Of a stretch of DNA of 64,000 nucleotides, positions 29,386-37,128 are shown in pieces. The notes beneath the pieces were generated by a model that did no database searches, had not been told where the DNA came from, and worked only from the letters and a program-made list of their open reading frames with translations. Each line of letters starts with the position of its first letter. Position 1 is the stretch's first letter. Made by a program: the position numbers and the translations under genes. This stretch comes from Deltaproteobacteria bacterium (GTDB taxonomy: Bacteria > Desulfobacterota > Desulfuromonadia > Geobacterales > Pseudopelobacteraceae). The stretch spans positions 1 to 64,000 of the forward strand of contig JAFLLC010000063.1 in the NCBI GenBank assembly GCA_019162745.1, read 5' to 3'.

Positions 29386-30072
29386 ATGGCTGAACTTACT
29401 AATAGCTGCCAGGTGCATGATGTCTCCTTTTCCACCATAGCCGAAGCGTATCTGGAGGCGCTGCTGGACGCCGACCGGCTAAAGGCACACCAGATAATAA
29501 CGGTAGCTCTTCAAGGCGGGCTTACTATTCGCGATCTTTATCTGCGGGTTTTTCAGCCGGTGCAGCATGAAGTGGGTCGTTTATGGCTCGTCAATAAAGT
29601 TAGTGTTGTCGAAGAGCATTTTTGTACTGCAGCAACACAAACGATCATGTCCGAGTTGTACCCGCAGATTATATCCTCCCGACGCCTCGGTAGAACAATG
29701 GTCGCCACTTGCGTTGGTTCTGAACTCCATGAGATTGGTATCCGCATGGTTGCGGACTTTTTTGAAATGGAAGGGTGGGATACTTATTATATTGGCGCCG
29801 ATATTGCTCACGAGCAGATTCTGAAGGCGCTGGAGCAACGGAAACCTGATCTGTTAGCTCTTTCAGTTACCATGACATACCATGTTGCCAAGGTTCAGGA
29901 ACTCATTTCATCAATCAGGAACACCTTTTCCGTTTCTACTCCCTATATTATGGTTGGTGGGCTGCCCTTCAACATGTATCCAGATCTGTGGCGTACGACA
30001 GGAGCTGATGTGTGGGCCGCTGATGCTGAAAAGGCGGTGCTCGCCGCACAGCAGCTGACATATACTTCATGA
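29386..30072 (+). CDS. Stand-alone B12-binding protein with CarH-like helical cap motif
   Basis: Helical cap ...VQHEVGRLWLVNKVSVVEEHFCTAATQTIMSEL (W67-x9-E77-H78); E113-L-H115-E-I-G118 lower-ligand-type motif; Rossmann-like ...YIGADIAHEQILKALEQRKPDLLALSVTM. Confidence 0.9.
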   Translation: MAELTNSCQVHDVSFSTIAEAYLEALLDADRLKAHQIITVALQGGLTIRDLYLRVFQPVQHEVGRLWLVNKVSVVEEHFCTAATQTIMSELYPQIISSRRLGRTMVATCVGSELHEIGIRMVADFFEMEGWDTYYIGADIAHEQILKALEQRKPDLLALSVTMTYHVAKVQELISSIRNTFSVSTPYIMVGGLPFNMYPDLWRTTGADVWAADAEKAVLAAQQLTYTS

Positions 30073-30106
30073 CGAGTATTAAAAACTCAGAAAAAGGAAA
30101 AATGCC

Positions 30107-31312
30107 ATGTTACATGGTTCCACCGGTAAAGGATTTGTCGTTATCTGCAGCCCATCCGGCTTGATTGAACAGATCATCAAGAATGATTATGAACTGACTT
30201 GTGAGTTATTGGTGGGGCTTCCTGTTGATGGTGTTTTTGATGAGGCGTGCCGTGAGAAAGCACTGCTTTTTTTGAGCGAGGCCCGCTCCAGTGGTGCTGC
30301 CTTTGACTGGGAACTGGTCGTTCCTCTGCTGTCAGGTCCCACAACGGTACATTGTGCCGCTGCTCTTCTTGTTGATAAACTCCTGATTGTCGGCGCCGGT
30401 TCCCGTGATTCGGCCATGCAGGTTATAGAGGAGATGCTCAAGATAAACAATGAACAGACCAACCATCTACGCATCCTCATGAAGGATCTGCAGATGGCGT
30501 CCTCAAAGGTTGAAGAACGGGATCAGTCCGTTTATGACGAGCTGACCCGCCTTAATAATGAACTTTCTGCCATGCAGCGGGAGTTGGTGAAGAAAAATCA
30601 CGAGTTGGCACAACTGAACCAGCAGAAAAACTATTTCCTCGGTATGGCTGCCCATGACCTGCGTTCGCCGCTAGGCGCCATTGTTTCTTTCAGTGAGTTT
30701 CTTCTTGATCAGGAGAGGGAACATGCACTTGAAGATGACAGGGAGCTAGTTAGCGTCATCAAAAAATCCAGTGAATTCATGTTCGGTCTGATTAATGACC
30801 TTCTGGATATAACCAAAATTGAATCTGGTAATTTGCACCTGAATGCTTGCTCTATGCCCCTTATGGAAGTTATCTCGCAGAGCGTTAATATCAACCGGGT
30901 ACTGGCGGCAAAAAAAGGGGTCGTCATTCAGGTAACTCAAGGAGGACAACTACCGGAGACAGTAGTTTGGGATAAATCAAAGATTGAGCAGGTATTGAAC
31001 AATCTCCTTGGAAACGCAATTAAGTTCAGTCCTCAAGACAGCGCCGTGACTTTACGCCTGGGCAGCGCTGGCCAAAAAGTTACCATACAGGTTGAAGATA
31101 AGGGTGAAGGGCTGCCTGTAGAAATTATGGATCAGCTTTTTGTCCCTTTTAGTAAAGCCAGCAGGCTTGGTACCCGTGGCGAAAAGGGAACGGGGCTCGG
31201 CCTGGCAATTGCCAGACGAATCGTGGATGGTCATGGTGGAGAAATACGGGCTGAAAACATGCTGGAGGGTGGGACACGCTTCGTCGTCACTCTTCCCGTT
31301 GGGAGTGTTTAG
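30107..31312 (+). CDS. Sensor histidine kinase
   Basis: FLGMAAHDLRSPLGAIVSFSEFLL (H box), GEKGTGLGLAIARRIVDGHGG (G box); coiled-coil upstream. Confidence 0.92.
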   Translation: MLHGSTGKGFVVICSPSGLIEQIIKNDYELTCELLVGLPVDGVFDEACREKALLFLSEARSSGAAFDWELVVPLLSGPTTVHCAAALLVDKLLIVGAGSRDSAMQVIEEMLKINNEQTNHLRILMKDLQMASSKVEERDQSVYDELTRLNNELSAMQRELVKKNHELAQLNQQKNYFLGMAAHDLRSPLGAIVSFSEFLLDQEREHALEDDRELVSVIKKSSEFMFGLINDLLDITKIESGNLHLNACSMPLMEVISQSVNINRVLAAKKGVVIQVTQGGQLPETVVWDKSKIEQVLNNLLGNAIKFSPQDSAVTLRLGSAGQKVTIQVEDKGEGLPVEIMDQLFVPFSKASRLGTRGEKGTGLGLAIARRIVDGHGGEIRAENMLEGGTRFVVTLPVGSV

Positions 31313-32992
31313 ATGGCACTGCATAGTATCATGATAGTAGATGATAATGAGGATATGCTGACGATCTATACTCGTGTCCTGATAAAAGAGGGATTTGAGG
31401 TGTTTACAGCTACTACCGGTGCGGGGTGCTTGGCGCAAATAACATCAATACGCCCGGAGATATTTCTGCTGGATGTTATACTGCCTGACTGGAACGGCAT
31501 TGATTTGGTGCAGGAGATTAAAAGCAGAACTGAATTTGCCAACTCTATGTTTGTTCTTCTGTCCGGTCTTATGACTGACAGTGCCAGCAAGATAAAAGGA
31601 CTTGATGCCGGGGCAGTTGATTACCTGGCACGCCCTATTCCCAATAAAGAGCTGGTGGCCAAGGTGAAGTCGCTGGTCAAGGTCATGGATTTTCAGGAAT
31701 CATTGGTGGTTCTCAGTAAGGAGCTTGACCAGCGCGTCAGCGAGCGTACCCATGAATTGGAGACCTCCATCAAGGATTTACAGTTGGAGATAGAAAATCG
31801 CATACGACTGGAGGAGCAGTTCCGGCAGGCACAAAAAATGGAGATTGTCGGCACACTGGCAGGCGGGATAGCCCATGATTTCAACAATTTTTTGCAAATT
31901 ATCTCGGTAAGTGCATTCATGAGAAGGGGAGAAGACGTAAAAAAGGGAATACACTCTCTTGAAATTGACCAGATTATAGATGCTGTTGATCAGGCTGCCA
32001 GACTTACTCACGGTTTACTGGCTTTTAGCCGCAGACAGGCTCTGGATCTGCAAACGCTCAAATTGAATGATCTTATTCAGCAGAGCGTAAAAATGGGACG
32101 GTGTCTTGTTGAGGAAAGTGTTTCAATCTGTACGGAGCTATGCTCCGAGAATCTCGTTGTTACTGCCGATTCCGGACTTATCCAACAGGTGCTTTTTAAT
32201 CTGATTACCAATGCGCGCGATGCTATGAATTCAGGCGGTATAATAACTGTGCGCACAGTTCTTGAAACAGTGGATGCCTCATTCCGGCCACGGAGTCTTG
32301 CCCTTCCGGGCGCTCCCACACCTGGAAACTATGCCGTTATCAGCGTTAGTGACTCTGCCGCTGGCATACCCTCAGATATATTGGCGTATATTTTCGATCC
32401 TTTTTTCACCACTAAGGAAATTGGCAAGGGGACTGGATTAGGCCTTTCAATGATTCACGGCACAATTATGCAGCATCAGGGATTCATAGTGGTGGATTCA
32501 TCCAGCGAGACGGGTACAATATTCAGCATATATCTGCATCAGCTTGAACACACAGACACAATTATGTGCTGCGAACCATCAGAATTTCCCGTTAAAGTTA
32601 CTGCGGGTCGAACAATTCTTGTTGTCGAAGACAACGACAGTATTCGTGACCTTATGATTATGGCATTGTCAGAAATTGGATATGAGATGATTGCCGCAAA
32701 AAACGGCAGGGAGGCTGTGGAGCTTTTTCAGGCACGGCATAATAGTGTTTCACTTATTATTATGGACATCATAATGCCGGAAATGAACGGTCAGTTGGCG
32801 CTTGACCGAATGCGTGAAATCAGAGCAGATATTCCATGTCTTTTTATGACAGGCTATGGAGCAGAGGTGCTTGAACGGCACAATGTTTCATCCCTTAAAA
32901 CCATTATCAGAAAACCGTTCAAATTTCTGGACCTTATGAATAAAATCCATGCTATTCTTGAACCGTCATCCAACAAAGTTCCGGTAGGTTAG
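31313..32992 (+). CDS. Hybrid histidine kinase REC-HisKA-HATPase-REC
   Basis: N-terminal receiver IFLLDVILPDWNG; GGIAHDFNNFLQIIS; GKGTGLGLSMIHGTIMQHQG; C-terminal receiver LIIMDIIMPEMNGQLA. Confidence 0.92.
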   Translation: MALHSIMIVDDNEDMLTIYTRVLIKEGFEVFTATTGAGCLAQITSIRPEIFLLDVILPDWNGIDLVQEIKSRTEFANSMFVLLSGLMTDSASKIKGLDAGAVDYLARPIPNKELVAKVKSLVKVMDFQESLVVLSKELDQRVSERTHELETSIKDLQLEIENRIRLEEQFRQAQKMEIVGTLAGGIAHDFNNFLQIISVSAFMRRGEDVKKGIHSLEIDQIIDAVDQAARLTHGLLAFSRRQALDLQTLKLNDLIQQSVKMGRCLVEESVSICTELCSENLVVTADSGLIQQVLFNLITNARDAMNSGGIITVRTVLETVDASFRPRSLALPGAPTPGNYAVISVSDSAAGIPSDILAYIFDPFFTTKEIGKGTGLGLSMIHGTIMQHQGFIVVDSSSETGTIFSIYLHQLEHTDTIMCCEPSEFPVKVTAGRTILVVEDNDSIRDLMIMALSEIGYEMIAAKNGREAVELFQARHNSVSLIIMDIIMPEMNGQLALDRMREIRADIPCLFMTGYGAEVLERHNVSSLKTIIRKPFKFLDLMNKIHAILEPSSNKVPVG

Positions 32993-33077
32993 CCAAGTAT
33001 TAATTTTTTGCGTCTAATAGTATAGAAGTAGACGCTATCCGATTTATCCCAACCCACTTTTTATTAAGACTTAAAAA

Positions 33078-33300
33078 ACCCTGTCCTTTGGGCGGGGTCA
33101 GCGTTAAACAGAAATAAGGAGTCTTTCTCTTTCTGTTCAACGGCCATGAAGTTGGCCCGCCGTCTTTTGGGTGGGTCTTATTTTCTGGTTGGGAACTCTA
33201 TTTTCGCCTTTATTTTAAGTGGTTGTCTGGTTTGAGCGTCTGAAAACAGATGCAGGAAGAGGCTATTTTAAAAACATATTCGCAAAAATAGCCTCTCATT
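33078..33300 (+). ncRNA. Putative structured ncRNA/leader with serial hairpins ending in a terminator-like hairpin
   Basis: Inverted repeats read by eye: 33078-33098 (9 bp), 33102-33142 (12/13 bp), 33142-33157 or 33154-33177 (mutually exclusive), 33236-33253 (7 bp, AAAA loop), 33258-33296 (12 bp). Strand assumed from flanking genes. Confidence 0.5.
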
Positions 33301-33311
33301 TCTTCTTTTTC
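33258..33311 (+). terminator. Putative intrinsic terminator
   Basis: AGAGGCTATTTT (33258-33269) / AAAATAGCCTCT (33285-33296), perfect 12 bp, followed by pyrimidine-rich CATTTCTTCTTTTTC. Confidence 0.6.
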
Positions 33312-33471
33312 AGATCTGCCGGTAAAAGACAGGACCTTGTCAGGTGAAAATCTGCGGTATCATCAATTATTGATTATATGGATAACAATAAATAGATATC
33401 TATCTATGTTCTAATGTCTAAGTAGTCAATCTCACTATTTAAACTGCCTAACAAAAACATGGAGTTATGTT

Positions 33472-33756
33472 ATGGTATTCATCTTCTGCCTCGAAATCCA
33501 CCTCTCCCTGCCGTCGCATTCGCTTAAAGAGAAACGCGGTATCGTCAAGAGCATCCTCGGGCGGGCCAGAAACCGCTTCAATGTGGCGTGTGCCGAGGTT
33601 GATCGTCAGGATAATGCTGCGGTGGGTGTTCTTGCGTTTGTTACCGTCAGTCCGGATAAGCAGATTCCGAGGCAGGCGCTGGAGCGGGTGGAAAATTGGA
33701 TCTACGAGGATTGGCCTGATGTGGAAATAACGGGGTCGGATATCTCTGAAATATGA
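33472..33756 (+). CDS. DUF503 family protein
   Basis: SLPSHSLKEKRGIVKSILGRARNRFNVACAEVDRQDNAAVGVLAFVTVS. Confidence 0.9.
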   Translation: MVFIFCLEIHLSLPSHSLKEKRGIVKSILGRARNRFNVACAEVDRQDNAAVGVLAFVTVSPDKQIPRQALERVENWIYEDWPDVEITGSDISEI

Positions 33757-33937
33757 GGTCTGCTTCTCCGCTTTACGACGATAAATCTTGAAACTATTGT
33801 ATGCTTGGGTGTATAAATACCGCTTGCCTTTGTGCCGGTAAGAACATCCCGATGCTTGATTATAAGCTGTTATAACTCCTCTGCAAATGCAGCCATTTTC
33901 TGCTGGCGCATCATTATCTGAATTTCCTGGAGACTGC

Positions 33938-34708
33938 GTGAAAATTTGTTCGCTGGCGAGCGGCAGCAAGGGTAACTGTCTCTATCTTGAAACGGGAGAT
34001 ACCCGTGTCCTGATAGATGCCGGTCTGTCGTTGCGTGAGACGCTGATCCGCATGGAAGAGGTCGGTATCAATCCCTCAAGCATCCATGCGGTACTGGTCA
34101 CGCATGAGCATATTGACCATATCCGGAGCGCCGGTTCTTTTGCGCGTAAATTCAATGTGCCGGTTTTTGCCAGCCATCTTGTCCACGCCAACGCCGATAA
34201 ATATTTCAAGAAGACGCAGGTCTGTCTGTTCGAATCCGGTTCAACCCTTACCTTCAGAGATGTTCAGATCGATCCGGTGCCAATTACTCATGACTGTTGC
34301 GATCCGGTCGGCTTCGTTATTGAATCCCGCGAAGGGAGTTCTGCTTCCGTCACCGATCTGGGGATCGTTACGCGCCTTGTTACTGAAAAATTGCGCGGCT
34401 GCCGCTTTATTAATTTGGAGTCAAATCACGATGTTGACATGTTGATGAAAGGCCCCTATCCGTGGTCGTTGAAACAGCGCATCAAGTCACGTCACGGCCA
34501 TATCTCCAACGAGGAGTCGCTGGGACTGCTGCATGAACTTGCTCATGAAGGGCTGGAAGTCCTGGTCATGGCGCACCTGTCCGAGGTGAACAATCATCCC
34601 GAGCATGTGGTGCGGACTACCCGGGCTTTTTTGAATGACCAGAATATCTGTGCGCCGCGCATCGTCATCGGTGACCAGTATCATGCCAGTGCAATGATTG
34701 AGATATAA
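33938..34708 (+). CDS. MBL-fold metallohydrolase (YycJ/WalJ-like)
   Basis: GTG start; KICSLASGSKGNCLYLETGDTRVLIDAGLS; VTHEHIDHI; NLESNHDVDML. Confidence 0.92.
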   Translation: MKICSLASGSKGNCLYLETGDTRVLIDAGLSLRETLIRMEEVGINPSSIHAVLVTHEHIDHIRSAGSFARKFNVPVFASHLVHANADKYFKKTQVCLFESGSTLTFRDVQIDPVPITHDCCDPVGFVIESREGSSASVTDLGIVTRLVTEKLRGCRFINLESNHDVDMLMKGPYPWSLKQRIKSRHGHISNEESLGLLHELAHEGLEVLVMAHLSEVNNHPEHVVRTTRAFLNDQNICAPRIVIGDQYHASAMIEI

Positions 34709-34741
34709 TATTACAAACCTGATACACCGAGGAGTTTTTAC

Positions 34742-36037
34742 ATGATTGAACGCTATTCCCGTCCCGAAATGGCCCATATTTGGACCGCTGAAAACCGTTT
34801 TCGCATCTGGCTCGAAATTGAAACTCTGGCCTGTGAAGCTCAGGCTGAGCTGGGAGTTATCCCCAAAGAGGTTGTGCCGGTTATTCGTGCCAAAGGTAAT
34901 TTTGATATCGCCCGCATTGACATTATTGAGGCTGAAGTCAAGCACGATGTGATCGCTTTTCTGACCTCTGTGTCCGAACATGTCGGCCCGGAAGCGCGTT
35001 TTATCCACCAGGGGATGACCTCCTCCGATGTCCTTGATACCTGCCTGTCGGTACAGCTCGTACAGGCAACTGACGAACTGCTGGCCGATCTCGACATGGT
35101 TCTTGAATCTCTCAAAGCACGCGCTTTTGAACATAAAGATACGGTCTGCATTGGCCGTTCCCACGGAATTCATGCTGAACCGGTGACCTTTGGACTGGTA
35201 CTGGCCTCTTTTTATGCCGAGATGGGGCGGAATCGGGTCCGTCTGGCCGCTGCTCGCGAAAATATAGCCACCGGCGCCATCTCCGGAGCGGTCGGCACTT
35301 TTGCCAATATAGACCCATACGTTGAAGAGTACGTCTGTGCAAAAATGGGGTTGAAACCGGAACCGGTCTCAACTCAGGTTATCCCGCGTGACCGTCATGC
35401 GGAGCTTTTCTGTACCATGGCTATTATCGCCTCCTCCATGGAGCGGATTGCTATAGAGGTACGACATCTGCAGCGTACTGAAGTTCTGGAAGCGGAAGAA
35501 TTTTTCAGTAAGGGTCAGAAAGGGTCGTCGGCCATGCCGCACAAACGGAATCCGATTCTGTCCGAAAACCTGACCGGGCAGGCCCGCTACATCCGCTCGC
35601 TCTGCATCCCGGCCCTTGAAAACGTAGCGCTGTGGCATGAACGGGATATTTCCCACAGTTCGGTTGAACGCTATATCGCTCCCGATGCCACCGTTGCGCT
35701 CGACTTTTCCCTGCGTCGTCTGAGTGGACTGATCAAGAACCTGGTGGTTTATCCTGAAACCATGTCGAAAAATCTGAACCAGATGAAGGGGCTTGTTTTC
35801 TCGCAGAAAATTCTGCTCGATCTGACCCAGGCAGGCGTTTCACGCGAAGATTCCTACCGTCTGGTGCAGCGCAACGCCATGAAGGTCTGGGAACAGGGTG
35901 CGGACTTTCAGACGGAGCTGCTTGCTGATCAGGAAGTTGCCGGGGCGCTGGGCGAGGCCAAAATCCGTGAGGCGTTTGACCTGAATTACCATCTGAAACA
36001 TGTTAATACAATTTTCAAGCGAGTGTTCGGTGAATAG
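34742..36037 (+). CDS. purB: Adenylosuccinate lyase
   Basis: GMTSSDVLDTC, GRSHGIHAEPVTFG, KGSSAMPHKRNPILSENLTG. Confidence 0.97.
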   Translation: MIERYSRPEMAHIWTAENRFRIWLEIETLACEAQAELGVIPKEVVPVIRAKGNFDIARIDIIEAEVKHDVIAFLTSVSEHVGPEARFIHQGMTSSDVLDTCLSVQLVQATDELLADLDMVLESLKARAFEHKDTVCIGRSHGIHAEPVTFGLVLASFYAEMGRNRVRLAAARENIATGAISGAVGTFANIDPYVEEYVCAKMGLKPEPVSTQVIPRDRHAELFCTMAIIASSMERIAIEVRHLQRTEVLEAEEFFSKGQKGSSAMPHKRNPILSENLTGQARYIRSLCIPALENVALWHERDISHSSVERYIAPDATVALDFSLRRLSGLIKNLVVYPETMSKNLNQMKGLVFSQKILLDLTQAGVSREDSYRLVQRNAMKVWEQGADFQTELLADQEVAGALGEAKIREAFDLNYHLKHVNTIFKRVFGE

Positions 36038-37127
36038 TTTTTTCGGTTTGATACAAGGGTTGCTTCAGCCTCAGGAAGGAGATTTTTTTCTGCTGTTCTG
36101 GGCCAAAGAGATTCTGGGGGCGCTGCTTATCCTGGCCCTGTTCTGGCTGCTGTCGCAACTGGTAGTTCTAGTGCTGGACAGATGGGTGAGGCGCGTGACG
36201 GCTTTCTCCTCAACCGATCTCGACGATCGTGTTTTACATCGGGTTATCCCGTACGTTACACGACTGTTCGTGGTGTTTGGCGTCTACCTTGCCATCCGCT
36301 CGCTGCCGTTGAATGACAAGCTGGTGATGATCTCTTCCGGCGTTATTTATGTCATCATGGTGGTGATCGTCTCTACCCTGATCTACCATCTCCTTGGTGA
36401 GCTGACCAAATGGTATGTCGCCGGCCAGGATGAAACCGTTGGGACTGTTATGTCGCGCCAGATGGTGCCGATGGCCGAAAAGATTGTTTTCCTTTTTCTG
36501 GTAGGTTCGGCTCTGATCGTGATACTCAAGCATTTCAATTATGACATTTTTTCGCTTGTTACCGCCCTTGGCATCGGTTCGCTGGCTATCGGACTGGCGG
36601 CAAAAGATACGCTGGCCAATATGATCTCCGGCTTTACCATCATGCTGGATCGACCGTTTCGCATCGGAGATCGTATTCAACTGGTCGGCGGCCAGACAGG
36701 AGACGTGGCGGATATTGGTCTGCGGAGCACCAAGATCAAGACATTGGATAACCAGTTGCTGATTATCCCCAATTCAGACCTTTGTAATACGATACTGACA
36801 AACCAGGCTTTTCCCAACAGCCGGGCTAAAGGACGCATCAATATCGGTGTGGCGTATGACAGCGATGTAGATCAGGTAAAGCAATTGCTGGTGGCAACCG
36901 CCGCCGAAGTTGATGATGTCCTGTCTGATCCTCCCCCAGAAGTATATTTGGTAACTTTTGGTGACTCTGCTCTCAATATGGCGCTTTTTTTCTGGGTTGA
37001 AGAGTACGGTGAGTTATTTGCAACCACGGATAAAGTCAACTCGCTTATCATCAAAAGGTTTGGTGAACACTCAATAGAGATTCCGTTTCCTATCAGAACG
37101 GTGAAAATGCAAAAAGGAACAGACTGA
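36030..37127 (+). CDS. MscS-family mechanosensitive channel
   Basis: LGIGSLAIGLAAKDTLANMISGFTIMLDRPFRIGDRI; GTG start overlaps the purB stop. Confidence 0.93.
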   Translation: MNSFFGLIQGLLQPQEGDFFLLFWAKEILGALLILALFWLLSQLVVLVLDRWVRRVTAFSSTDLDDRVLHRVIPYVTRLFVVFGVYLAIRSLPLNDKLVMISSGVIYVIMVVIVSTLIYHLLGELTKWYVAGQDETVGTVMSRQMVPMAEKIVFLFLVGSALIVILKHFNYDIFSLVTALGIGSLAIGLAAKDTLANMISGFTIMLDRPFRIGDRIQLVGGQTGDVADIGLRSTKIKTLDNQLLIIPNSDLCNTILTNQAFPNSRAKGRINIGVAYDSDVDQVKQLLVATAAEVDDVLSDPPPEVYLVTFGDSALNMALFFWVEEYGELFATTDKVNSLIIKRFGEHSIEIPFPIRTVKMQKGTD

Positions 37128-37128
37128 C

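Noticed and set aside
33010-33035. GCGTCTA/TAGACGC hairpin as the kinase-operon terminator
   Set aside because: Perfect 7-bp stem but no U tract follows; insufficient evidence to annotate as a terminator.
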